Below, piece after piece: positions 11,801 through 23,911 of a DNA stretch of 64,000 bases. Numbering within the stretch: the first letter of the stretch is position 1; each line of letters begins with the position of its first letter. This DNA comes from Hydractinia symbiolongicarpus (Eukaryota > Cnidaria > Hydrozoa > Anthoathecata > Hydractiniidae). Made by a program: the position numbers and the translations under genes. The notes under the pieces are model-generated. The model did not search any database. It was not told the origin of the DNA and worked only from the letters and a program-made list of their open reading frames with translations. The stretch lies in contig NC_079875.1 in NCBI RefSeq assembly GCF_029227915.1, positions 3,844,001-3,908,000 on the forward strand. Direction: 5' to 3'.

Positions 11801-14800
11801 CCTGTTCGTTCTTGAGTCTTTCCTTTGCCAAACCTTATTTTTTCTATTAACGTTATCTTTACTTAGACCAAGAAGAACCAACAGACACTAATGCTGACCT
11901 ATTGGTTGACGCCATTCAGAAAGTTAAAGTTGACGAAGGCGCCAAAATAGAAACCAATGACGGCAACAAAAATAGAGCAATTGAAGATCTCTGCAAGGAG
12001 TTTATTGAGACAATTAGAAAGTATCAGTTCGGTGTTGGGATGCAGTTCGGGGAACAAGAACAAAAATTAATCGAGGTCCATCGTGAACGAGAAGGTCGAT
12101 CTTTGCACCGTCTCTCTCAAGAACTATACACAAAAGATTCACATTTTGTGCTGGAATTAATTCAAAATGCTGATGATAATGAATATCCACAGCATTTTAT
12201 GACCTCCGAAGCAGTTGAGAAACCTACGGTGGCTTTTATTGTAGAAAGTGATAAAATAACAATTTTAAACAATGAAGTTGGTTTCATGGAAAAAAATGTT
12301 AAAGCACTGTGTGATGTTGGGAAGAGTACAAAGGGAATACATCGAAAAGGTTATATAGGTAAACATCTTAATTTTTTCTCTGTTTTTAAACTTGGGTTAG
12401 GATGGTGATGGGATGGTAAATGGACCTCTGTTTTTTAATAAAGTGACCTCCATTCCAATAAAGTGACCTCCTTCCAAACAAAAAGACCTCCATTTAAACA
12501 AAAAGACCTCCATCCAAACAAAAAGACCTCCATCCAAACAAAGTATATTCAAACAAAGCGACCTTTGTTCAAACAAAGAGACCTACATTCAAACAAAGTG
12601 ATCTTATAGTTAACATTTCCACGGATATGTTTAAACCTTGTTCTCATTGCACACGAAAAAATCCCAAGTTTTTTTAAATTTAAGTAAGGTTAGGGAATAC
12701 TTAATATGTTTGATGTTTCACAGGTCAAAAGGGTATTGGATTTAAATCAGTTTTCCGAGTGACAGACAGCCCAGAGATTCATTCTAACGGATATCATATT
12801 AAATTTGATGCACGCACTGGACCAAATGGTTACATACTTCCGCAATGGGTGGATGAATGGCAGGACATAGATTATCAGCCAAATGAAGCAGCTGTACCAT
12901 AGTAAGGAAATCCAATTTTTTAGTAAAACACAGCCAAATGCTATGACACGAATTTTCGCATATTATGCCATTCCCGAAATTTTAGAACTCATCGAATTCA
13001 AATATTTCGCTGGGATTTATTTTAATGCAGACATTTTTTTCCTTATCTAAGAAAATAAAAACATGCTGAACTGGGGAGCATAACACGCTTTTAAAGAGGA
13101 TGGTTTATAACTGGGAATTATTAAAATTTTAACATTTAGTTCGCTATGTTTTTTCTGTCAAATTATTATGCGTTTAGCCGGGTTTTTTTCGTTTTTAATT
13201 TCGCAAATAAGATGTGAAAAATTCTGCTTGCATAAATATATATAATTAAGTACTGTATTGTCGCTGAGTTTTATTACAAAAGCATGTTTAAAAAATAAAA
13301 AAACAATTTCTTTACCCTACATAAATTAATATATGCATTATTTATTTTTTTACTTAACTTTATCTTTTTGTGTTTTCAGTTCTTGGACAACAAAGATTAT
13401 TCTGCCACTGAAAAAAGAAATGCAACGCACAAAACTAACGTCACGATTCCACGACATCCACCCGTCACTACTCATGTTCTTAAACAGACTACAAACAATA
13501 ATTATTGACGATAAGGTAAATTTTCTTTTGTCTTTTAGAAACAGTGTTTATTTGAGTTACGAAAGTCGTACAAGTACACCAACCGCCCAACTAGACAACC
13601 ACCTAAGATCCTATACTCATGCTGAGCACTAAGCAAAAAGAATAGATTCACATTTTATAATCTCTGGCATGACTTGGCAAAGGTTTGAATCCAAGACCTT
13701 CCGAACTGGAAGCGAACGCTCTACCATAAGGCTACCAGTCGGTGCCTATTGTTAGTTGCTTTTTACTGTTCATATCTGTCAGCTAATTCAACATCAGTTT
13801 CTTTATATATTTCTTTTGACTCTTTTAGGTATCAGCTAGTGTTAAGATAATGTCTAAACAACAAGTGGATGAGAATTTAATTCAACTTTCACAAAATGAG
13901 CACACCACAACATGGTTCGTAAGAAATGAGGAAATACCTATTGATGTAAGTTGTAATTAAAAGGAAAAATAAATATATATAATTGAATGAATGATTGAAT
14001 AAAGAATGAATGGATAATAAGGAAATCACAGCACTTGTTATGAATAATTTTATTTTGATTGGTAAAAAAAAGAGAAACTGCTATAGACGTGTATAACAAG
14101 TCAAAAATATCTTCATCGTACGTAGCGTAAAAAATATGCTTACCTATTATTGACAAATGGGACTTAAAAGGACCTCTCTTCTTTCTTTTTAGGTACGAGA
14201 AGATGTGAAAACGACAGATATTTCTGTTGCATTCCCTTTGTCTCAGGTTGAACATAAGGTGCGTAGTACCGTAATCAACGATTTTCGTTTTGTCTTTTGC
14301 TTCTACCAGGACTACCGGGACTGCAATTTTTTATTCCTACTTTTTTAAAAACCTCTCTCTCTCTTGTAATCGAGTCACTATGAATATAGTTTCCACTATT
14401 TTTTCATCAGGCACGCAAGCTGGTACTGGAATTGTTGCTTTAGATTTATAGTTGAAATTTTGGGTTATCAAAATCATTATCGAAGTCAATTTGTTCACAC
14501 TCTCTATATTATAAAAGATTCATCCTCTCTCAATAGAACTCAAACTCTTCTTCCTCAGCCCCCTAAAAAATTGCGAAGAATTTTTTAGTAGAATTGAAAA
14601 AAAATGTTTTAATAAAATTTTTCACAAACATTAGAATAAAACTCAATTTGAATGAAAAACTATCCCATCTTTCACCTATTTTTGACCAATCTCCGAATTA
14701 ACACCTTTCGATAAAAATTCGATTTATTAACCCTTTCCCGAACTTTTGATTTAAAAGAAAATTATCAACTCCCCTTCTCAATCCCTCTGTTAGTTTACCA

Positions 14801-17800
14801 AGGGAAAGTTTATGACAATTACATTTTTGTTACCTCCGTATGTCTATAAAGGTCTTGATTATTTTAATTCATCATTCATTTTACTGTATTTTAGTTAGCT
14901 TATTATCTACCTCTTATTCTTTATAAATCGTAGATGTTACCAGTTCAACCTGTCTTTGCCTTTCTACCACTTCGAAGTTATGGTTTTAAATTTATCATGC
15001 AAGCTGATTTTGAAGTTCCATCATCAAGAGAGGATATTGATAAAGACAGTCCATGGAATCAATACATCCTACAGCATCTTCCTACTCTGGTCGTGAATAC
15101 GTTTCATTCTTTCAAGGTATGTACCGAAACACTGAATTAAGTGTTGTTGAGAAATGATTCGACCGTGTCTCTAAGTATCGTAAGTTGATTGATTTTTCTG
15201 CGGAGTGTCATTTTCGCGCATTTTATCCTTATTTGTGAAGATTTGTCTCTGCGAACATTTCCGGAACAGTCAATTCGCGAAAATAAATCTTCGCAGATTT
15301 ACTAGACATAACTGATTCGCAAAAATTAATCTTCAGAAAATGTTTTATTTGAATCCCGCAAAAATTAATCAACTCAAGAATTAGATGTGGTGTTTAGCCT
15401 CCCTCCTGCATTTAAAAACACGAAATAGTTTTTAAACTTGTTTACATAAAATATTAGAACAATATCATGTATGTTATAGCAATATTTTTTTAAACCATAT
15501 TCTTTTTTTGGCATAGTGATTTATGCATGTCTACACTATTCGTTTGTTCGTTCGTTCGTTCGTTCGTTCGTTCGTTCGTTCGTTCGTTCGTTCGTTCGTT
15601 CGTTCGTTCGTTCGTTTACTTTTCAATCCGAACTAAAAAATATTTTGTTTTATTTTAGAACCACGCTCACTTTACTGACTTCGATGGTGTAATCGAATAT
15701 TTCAAATTCATGGATTTGGAGGATCACGTGTTCGGTATCTTTAAACAGGTAGCCAGACAAATCATCAGGTTACTACAGAGAGAAGCATGTCTTCCTGTGC
15801 AGGGTACACACACTCAAGTAGACAAGTGGTCTTTACCAAGTTCTGTCATCACATCAAAACAAAATTACGATGTCATTTCATCTGATATGTTACATGACCA
15901 ACTTGGTTTGTATTATATTCGTAAGGAAATTCAATCCAAAATTGGCGAGTCTGTGTTGCATTCGCTCGGTGTTACCAAGTTGTCTCTTAACCAGCTGGTG
16001 GACATCGCGAAAGCATCTGTGAGAAGGTTTAACGATATGCATAAAGATGAATCTAGTGTGTTAGCGATGAATGGATGGATAGGGAAATGGTTGTTTGCTG
16101 TACAATCAATGATGCAAGATAGCTGTGATTACAGCGAAAACACTCTCAACACATTGAAGTCTCTGCAAATATTCGGACTGGCCGACGGTCGTATGGTCTC
16201 ATTGAAAGACGAAACTGTATTCTTTCCTGTTGAAAGTAGCGCCAAAGGGAGAAAAGGTAAGATAAACACGTACATAGCAAACATTTTTTTCTGGCTTGTG
16301 TACACCTGCTTAGCATTGGAATGTACCTTTCTTTATTCTTAGTGTCTTGGTTGCCCATAGCAAGGGAGACAGAATGCTAATTAACTCTATAAAAAAAGGT
16401 TAAGTTACCGTCTTAAACGAGGATTTTACTTTCAGTTTTTTGTTGCTCTTTTTAGGGAATAAAACGCTTCAATTGATTGAGAATCATTTATGTTTTCTTT
16501 CGCGCGAAATCACATCCAACATGGATCAAGTAGAGCAGCTACAAGTGATGAGACTTTTAAAGGATCTGGGCGTGAAAACAATGACCCCGTCTGATCTGAT
16601 ACATAACTTTATCATACCTCTCTTTAAAACAGGGAACTGGAAGGTAGGTTGAACACCTTTCACGCTAGTTTTTCTTTCTTATTGTGAAGATATATACATA
16701 TTTTGTCAAAAACGTAAGGAAGGCGCGAAAGTTCGAATAGAGTAAATCGTGCTGAGTAAGCATACTTATTACACCCTTGATTATTTTGAAATTTGGGATT
16801 GCGTTATTTTATAGACCAAAACCGAAAAAAGTTACCAGGTTATAAATTCATAAAGAAAACGGAGAATTAAAATCAACCATGACAAATCAACATTTTTAGA
16901 GTGAAAAGAAGTTTAGTTGGTGATGTATCACGTTTTGTTTTTAGGGAAAAAAAGATGACCTGGTCTTAGCTTGCGTGGTCTATTTACGCCAACAGTTTGT
17001 GTTAGATCCAGACCTCTTTGACATCAGTGAAATCAAAGAAGACATTGTTTTGATGACAAACAAAGGTTTCAAACAACCTGCCACTGATATTATTTATCTT
17101 ACACCTGAGTATGGTAACCTTATAAACTTAAAGAAAGTGCTCAATGGTGAGTAAGCCGGAGTTTTTTTGTTTTCTCGATTATTTTGTAAACAAATATTTT
17201 GAATCTAAATCCACACATTGGGATTTTTTAACTTCCACCCACTCCGGAACGAATCGATTCGGATGCGGCAATTTATGATTTTTGAAATTTGATTGGTTGA
17301 TAAATTTCCCGTGCTGTCGTAAAATGAAAGTTAAAAGCATTTGTCAATTGCGCATGCACAAGCAAATCGCCCCGGCAATTTAATCGCAGCGGCGCAAAAT
17401 ACTGCTCTTTAAAAAATTACCTTTACGCATTCGAATTAACCGCTTGCAAAAATTTTCTTTTTGCGTCAACGATCTCAGAACATTAGTAATGTTGCACAAA
17501 AATATTTGTAATAACGCTTTTTTTATCCCCTGTTACTTTCACATCTCCAATTCAACGTAGAAGCAATACATTCTTTTAAACCCCGTTAAATGACTATGAC
17601 ATTTACTCTTCTTTCAGGGTGTTTTTCATCGGATTAGTTTCTTAATATAATTTGTATATTATTTCTTTAAGCTTGCAATTGGACGCTGATTTCGAAGGAA
17701 TATTTATCATACAATGCTTCAACTCTTGAGTGGAAATCGTGGCGTGACTTTTTACTCGCTCTTGGCCTTCAGTCGTTCTGTGATATACGCAAACATAAAA

Positions 17801-20800
17801 TAGAATTGCATAGGACAGATTTGGTAAGATTTTTTTATCATTTTTATTGTTTTAATCCTGTTTGTACTTTGTTTATACTTTATAGGTGAAAACTTTCGCG
17901 AAACAAAAAATTGTTGATTTTGGATTTTTTGCGAGATTTATTATTTCACGCTTTTTCAAGAAAATATGTGCAAATGCAAGTCAAGTTTTTCGAAAGACTT
18001 TTTTACCTTTTAATGTAGTAAGAGAGTTTTGCGGTAACAAATTCAGCCATGTAGGGTTGCAGATAGAATAAGTGCCCTTATAATGCGTTTTTTTTGTTGT
18101 TAGTTTTGTTCCAGTTAGGGAAAAATCGAAGGAAAAGAAAAATGGCTGACCATCGTTTGTAACGAGCCTCCGTTGTTATAAAATACTTACCCATCTACTG
18201 AGGTTTCAATATGATATAACATTTTTAAGGTTGGAACCGTTTGGGAGAAGTATTATGAAACCTGGGAACGAACAGAGGATGATACATACGTCATATACGA
18301 TTTAGTGTGTCCTGAATTTGACGAGCTGTTGAAATCTGGCAATGAAGAACAGATTAATACATTTGCTACAACACTGGACAAGAGATGGAAAGATTTTCAA
18401 AAGTATGATCTGACGAAACCCAAATGTGTTGTTAAGAACACAAAGGGAGAAACGATCGCACAGACATTTTCTTCCATCTTTCTGAAGGTAAACGGTGTGA
18501 TGTTTGAAAACTCTTGATGAAATGTAGTGTTTGACATGAAACCTGAAACCAATACATCTCATTAGAAAAAATCAGAAAAAAAGTAAAAATATTAATCATT
18601 TGAACATTTGTTTAGTATATAAAATATAAAATATATGCAAAAAAATTTTACAAATTGTCTAACCTTGTATCCTCTTTTTGTGGTATTTTCTGTTCTTAAT
18701 ACGCTAAAATGGTAAAATAAAAGTCGGTGTTAAGAGTCGGTGGTTAATCGGTAAAAATGTTTGGTCGATAGAAAATGTTAAGTCCCTAAACCAAAATTAG
18801 GTCCTTTTTACCGACTTCTTAACCATATGTTATGCAAACAATTAACAGAATTTATCAGAACAGCCGTGAGAAGCAACTTAAACTTCTATAACCATAAAAA
18901 TCAAGGTTTTCACACCTCCTTAAACTACTAAAATCTTTTCAATTTAAAAGTCTCGTCAGAATTCTTCGAAACTCCTCTGAAGGTAAATTTTTACACAAAC
19001 TTCTAAGTCTCCTCAATTTTAATTTTAGTCACTATTTTTTATTTTCAAAATACATAGCAACGTTTATAAACACAACAATAATTTGTTCTTTACTCGTGAC
19101 ATTTAACTTATCTCTCTAATCTTTTCAATTTTTTTGTTGGCTACTATCATCCTACCAAAAAAAGTTGAAAATTCTCATTAATACATTTTCTTTTCAGATG
19201 AGGACGTCTCAGTGGATATGTTCTTCGGAGTCTGGTTTGAAACTACATATTCCTCGCGAACTATATAAAGCTACTGACAAGATTGTTGTATTACTGGCCA
19301 ACAAGGTGCGCTATATTTCAACCCATTTTCGCGATGAAGATTTCATATACACACTGGGTGTGAAAAGAAAGATCGAATTTGAAGATGTGGTTATAGAATT
19401 CAACAAATGGAAAGAAGAAAGTCTGTTTACCACAACTTACGTTCACACACAGAATATATACAAATATTTTCAAGATCATGTACTCGATAAACCTGATGTA
19501 TTCAAGCAGTTGCTAGATGAACCCTTCTTTTTCCTGCTCTCTAGTCATTGTTCTCAGCAACTTACTGATGCCTCTGTAGCAGAAGGCAAATTTCTTCTCA
19601 AGAAAGATGTTTGCTGGGAGGATCCATCAGGTATTCTTGTCCGTGGTGGAGACAGTGCGCTTCACAAGAGAGTCTTAAAAGGTTATTATCGTGAAGACGT
19701 GAAAAATTTTTTTGTTATTACTCTTGGGGTTGACTTGTATCCGAGTACGAGGGAATACCTAAGCATTGTCAGTAGTATCTCTCACAAAACCACTCTACCT
19801 GACAAAACTGCGTGCCAAAAGATATTCACCTTATTTTCCGTCCTTGGACAAAAATCTATATTGGGTGATTGGGCAGCAAAAGAATTAAAAGACTGGAGCT
19901 TACGGAATGCTATACACGAGAGGTACTCATTATACAGTGATTTAAAAGACTACGTAAACCCTGCTGTTATCCAGCAATGTTCTACAATATTCGAGGAAAA
20001 AATATTTCCAACCTTATCCAACAAATTTGTGTCATTGTCGGAACGCCCGCTTGTCGTGTTTAATGAAAACTTAACGCGTGTATATAGAAAATGCGAAGAA
20101 TTACCCCTGATACTGTTTAACGATGTTGTTTCGATTTTACGAAAATCCCTGCAAAGCTCACGACATTCAAAGCGACATGAAGAAAGAGAAATAGAGAGGA
20201 AAATGATCAAGATATTGTGTTTCTTTAAAGCTTGCTCCCTGGCCACGTTATTTGATGTCGCGCTTGAGCCAGAGGTGATCACTGTTGGAATGAAACGTGG
20301 ATGTAAGAAATGGGAACAAATACTACACGACATTGTTCCGTTTGTCCAGAGATTTTTAGCTAGCAAACACCCGCAACTATATGAGGAGCTTCAACACAAG
20401 AATTTTGCCAACTATCTAGAAAACTCAAAGTTTTTTGAGGTGAATAGTCTTGAGGTGATTTATCGTTTAAAGGATCGAAGAAACGTCAACATAAAAGTGC
20501 TGAAGGCAAGCAAGGTTGAAAAGTCCAGCGAAGAACGTGCCATCATATACGTCACGGAGAAGCACGTCAAGGACAAGGGAAAGTACGATACAATACTAAC
20601 AGAGTTGACGGAATTATTTGTCGGAAACTCAGAAGAGTTGAAAGAAAATTTACTAGAATTCGTTTTGTTTTTGAATTCAGTCACCAACAAAGAAAGGCAT
20701 TTGGAAAGAAAGAAGATTGCTCAGTTAGCTGAAAACGATGTGTTGTGGAAATATCCAGAACCTGAACGAGAACCTCCACCGCCGCCGCCGCCAAAACCAA

Positions 20801-21849
20801 CCCCAGCGGTTATTGTGGAACCTAAATCAAAGAGCGAAGGAGAGCAAAGACTAACGTGTTGGCCACCAAGAAAACCTGGTGGTAGTGGTATAAAGACAAA
20901 ACCAGATTCAGTGAAAAACGAAGAGGCGGAGATACTTGAGAAATGGCAGCCACCTGCAGCTCCAGAAAGCGAGACGTCACAAAAAATGGTAGCGCCGAAC
21001 AGTGAACAGCATACTCCCGTCCGTCAACAGGTATCTAATACAGCTGAACCAGTACCTGAAATATTTGCACCACAAAACCTAGATCCTTCGTCTTCGCCAC
21101 ATGTTGCCTCTTCGAGTGGCGCAAGTAACGAGGAAGGGAAAAGAACTTCTGATGGTTTAAAAAGAAAACGAAACGAAAGCGAAAACTCTAATCGTGAATT
21201 TTCCGATAACGCCGAGATCAAACCGACTAACAAGAAACCATTTTCTCAACTTCACCAGAACGAACAGGGACAAGCCAATGACAATAATGACGCAAGGTGG
21301 ACAAACCGGGGTAGAAGTTTCAGTGGAAACTTTAGATTTGACCCTTCACTTATACCACGTCTTGAGTTACTTCAACAATATGAGGATTTGCCGTTTTCGC
21401 TTGAAGTAGAAGAAGGAGAGATTAGTCCTTTTTCAAAAATGGAAGGAAAAGAATTAGACTTGAATAATCCAATCGGAAAAATTGGAGAACATTGTGTTTA
21501 TCTTCAGCTTCGTCAGCATTATGAAAAGGAAATCGATGCCGGCAATGTATCCATCACTTGGCTTAACTCGGAATCCGAGACCGGAGAACCATATGATTTA
21601 AAAATTACGTACGCCGAACATCTGGACTATCAGCCTATTTACGTTGAAGTAAAAACGACATATCTTGATGAAAAGAAGGAATTCGAAATCTCCTCACAGC
21701 AGTTGAAATTTGCATTTGACCAGGGACCGTGTTTTCACCTGTATCGTGTGTCTGGTCTATCTAAAGAACGCGATGTAAAAATAAGACGCCTTGTAAACTT
21801 AGCAGCATACATGGACAACAAATCCGTTAAACTTTTCATGGTGCTTTAA
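2853..21849 (+). CDS. NO VEIN-like giant protein: LOTUS, Hsp90-type ATPase and NOV_C nuclease-fold domains
   Basis: I assembled 21 exons with GT-AG junctions that keep one frame: 2853-3558, 4388-5628, 5743-6120, 7001-7511, 7637-7920, 8838-9473, 9697-9925, 10384-10490, 10887-10953, 11867-12358, 12724-12901, 13380-13515, 13829-13945, 14193-14258, 14934-15116, 15659-16256, 16456-16643, 16945-17146, 17672-17823, 18230-18487 and 19198-21849. The total is 9381 nt, about 3126 residues. Domains in order: a low-complexity Asn/Val/Ala/Ser N-terminus; a LOTUS/OST-HTH-like domain (about 252-312); an Hsp90-type ATPase near 1470-1600 (ELIQNADDNE, DVGKST, GQKGIGFKS); a long helical middle; a proline-rich, charged linker; and a C-terminal NOV_C/DUF3883 domain (about 2997-3110). 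The family includes plant NO VEIN and vertebrate wu:fj29h11-like proteins. Its biochemical role is poorly known. The exon 9 donor could instead be 10950, which is also in frame. Confidence 0.88.
4436..4615 (+). other. LOTUS/OST-HTH-like domain in exon 2
   Basis: Residues about 252-312 read as a winged-helix pattern: a first helix (LKQKVLAILTSSGGKL), then INEVCNQFKELYGKNIRKF, then a segment ending in LTDVIDID. The spacing matches LOTUS domains, which bind RNA or Vasa-type helicases. This suggests an RNA link for the NO VEIN-like protein. It is recognition by eye only. Confidence 0.65.
12060..12901 (+). other. Hsp90-type ATPase (GHKL) module across exons 10-11
   Basis: The N box (LELIQNADDNE) has the conserved Glu and Asn. 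The G1 motif is DVGKSTKG. The glycine-rich G2 loop (GQKGIGFKSVF) is rebuilt exactly across the 12358/12724 splice junction. These are the ATP-binding motifs of the sacsin/NO VEIN group of GHKL ATPases. All visible nucleotide-contact residues are kept, so ATP binding is likely. Confidence 0.85.
12418..12605 (+). repeat. Minisatellite of about 21 bp in intron 10
   Basis: About nine imperfect copies of a 20-21 bp unit close to AAAGACCTCCATCCAAACAA lie in the intron between 12358 and 12724. The middle three copies are nearly identical and the edges diverge, as in a locally expanding minisatellite. Confidence 0.85.
13548..13748 (-). repeat. tRNA-derived SINE in intron 12
   Basis: On the minus strand, 13740 down to about 13680 reads as a tRNA-like head: box A TTATGGTAGAGCG, a CTTCC/GGAAG stem, and box B GGATTCAAACC. 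A body follows with TTGCTTAGTGCTCAGCAT, as in the wide tRNA-SINE families of marine invertebrates. It lies in the intron between 13515 and 13829 of the NO VEIN-like gene, antisense to it. A functional tRNA is unlikely because the acceptor stem is not paired. Confidence 0.65.
15541..15616 (+). repeat. (TTCG)n microsatellite in intron 15
   Basis: An almost uninterrupted array of about 18 TTCG units lies in the intron between 15116 and 15659. It is probably length-polymorphic. Confidence 0.95.
21459..21806 (+). other. NOV_C (DUF3883) domain, PD-(D/E)XK-like core
   Basis: The C-terminus carries NPIGKIGEHCVYLQL, then GEPYDLKI, then YVEVKTTY. The Glu of GEH, the Asp of YD and the Glu-x-Lys of VEVKT have the order and spacing of a restriction-endonuclease-fold active site. 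DUF3883 domains also occur in bacterial defence-type proteins. Nuclease activity is inferred, but none of the core residues is lost. Confidence 0.7.
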
Positions 21850-22072
21850 AAGCATGTCCTTTAAACGATTTTTTTTTCACGCTATTTCTCCAGTCTTAAA
21901 TGATTCGATATATTAAAAGAGCTCCTGTCAAATGAAGAATTTGTGTCAGGGAAAATGTTTTGATTCTTTTATTTCTATTTCTTGATTTTGTTAAAGAAAT
22001 ATTATTTTGAGGTTTGTAACTTTGATTTTTATGTCAGTATTTTAAACTAAAGAGTTTTTGTTTTTTTTAAAG

Positions 22073-22189
22073 GAGGCCAGTGCACAAGAATATTTTAGTT
22101 CAATAAACGAGTTAAAAAAACAGACCAGATTGGATGGGACCTTTTATCTAACCGCCTTGTCGAGGAAACAAAAACGTCGCAGAAAATAA
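22073..22189 (+). other. Orphan exon-like open segment after the NO VEIN-like gene
   Basis: A pyrimidine tract and AG end at 22072. An open frame of 38 codons to TAA follows, with a basic tail (RKQKRRRK) like a nuclear localisation signal. The annotated gene ends 220 bases upstream with its own stop and no visible donor. This could be an alternative last exon, an old gene fragment, or chance. Confidence 0.2.
22102..22107 (+). terminator. Candidate poly(A) signal of the NO VEIN-like gene
   Basis: First AATAAA downstream of the stop at 21849, about 250 bases into the presumed 3' UTR. Confidence 0.4.
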
Positions 22190-23911
22190 CATTGTTTTGT
22201 TTTTTAAAAATATAAAAGCCCTGAGGAAATATAGCTTCCCTACTTTCCTTCTCTTACCAGAGCTGTTTTATATAAACCTCAAGGTTATCTCAAAGAGCTC
22301 TGGGAACAAGGATGCCTACTTTTATCAGTTTTTAGTTTTTACATCATCATTTTTATATAGAGAGAGTTTAATTTACACAATATAACAGTAATTATTTTTG
22401 GTAGCATTTTTTCCTTTGTTAATAGTAATGTTTTTGTGTTACCATATCGTGTATTTTCTTTGTCTTGATTATCCAAACCATATCGTGTATTTTTATTTTT
22501 CTTAATTATCCAACTATGGATGTTTACAAGGCTTGAAAGTGGAGAACTATCTAACCCGTTGCAAACTAATTTGGCTGCTATGTTGATGTAATGCTCATGC
22601 AGGAATAGACTTATGTCGAAAATAAATAGGAAACTTCTCCTAAACCAAACCAACTCGACTAACATCTTTATTTGTCTCCATTATGGAACAAAAGGGGCCT
22701 GTCGGAAATTATGGGCGTAGGAGAACCATGGAATGATAACAAAAGGGGACTAACCATAAGAATGTCCTTTTTCCAACTTTTTTATCGTTATATGTGACGG
22801 AGCCGCAGAATTGAGTCAAAGATTTATTTGTTTCCTGCCGTGGTGATCTATTGATTGTCAAAATTAAATTTTGTGTGTTTACAGTTACTACAAAAAATGA
22901 AGCTTTATTTAAGAACAAGCCACACGCAATTATCTTCACCTCGTCAGCATTGGTGCGACTTCTAACGCGCTTTCCTGTTTTTTAAACAACAACATCTTCC
23001 TGAAACTGACGCGTAATTGTTGCTATGAAAATAAATTTTTACTTAAGAACAAGCCACTTACAATTCTTTACTCACATTGTCAGCATTGGTGCAGCATATG
23101 CAATGAACGATCCGAATTTTTAACCACAAGTTTTATAATTTTTAGTTATTCGTTCAGCCAAATGCTGTTTCTGTTCTTACTTTTCTACCCTAACTGCTTG
23201 TCTGTTTCCAGGAAGACAATTTCGCCTTAAAAATTCTTTCATATATACTATGCAGTCGTAAGTTTTAATAAATGAAAATAGTGAACGGTTTATAACCGCA
23301 CCCGTAATTGGAATTCCAATATTATTTGGAATGTATATTACATACATGCAGAGTAGTTAAAAGTTATTTAAAAATTCACGTGTTGCATGTCTATTCTCTT
23401 AAGATCATTGAAACATAAAGATTTTATTTTCTTACATTTCCTAATTCTTCTAAACCTTGATAATTTTGTGAACGGGCCCTAATAAGAAGGGGTTTGAGTG
23501 CATTTTTTTTTTTTAATAAGGGGGTGTCAATAACGTGATGTTGTCTCATCGCTTGCAAAAAGAATGAAATGTAAACAACGTACGAATGTAAGTCGTATTC
23601 ATTTCAACCCACGGATATATCAAGCTAATCGTAATACAAACTTGTGCTAGAGCACAAGTGCCTTCTGTGGTTCTAGCCGAAATTAGCAACATTGTTTCCC
23701 TACTTGTTGCTTGATGAATCTACTTGAGCCTAAATTCACTTGTCTTCTTAGCTAGGCACTAATCGATATCAAACTAACGTTTGTTGTAGAAAAATTACAC
23801 AATTTTGGTAACTACGCTATAAGTGGCGTCTTATTGGAGTCTCGTGTTGTTATAGAAAAAGCTATTACTACAAATAAAAATCAATGTTATGTACTTTTAA
23901 TTTGCAAGTCC
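22190..23911. other. Gene-free intergenic stretch
   Basis: AT-rich, with no coding signal. It holds a two-copy tandem duplication of about 36-38 bp at 22441-22512 (unit begins ACCATATCGTGTATTTT). The two flanking genes converge here, so this is 3' flank for both. Confidence 0.6.

Noticed and set aside
13672-13748. Functional tRNA gene
   Set aside because: Boxes A and B are recognisable, but the acceptor arms do not pair and a SINE body follows directly.
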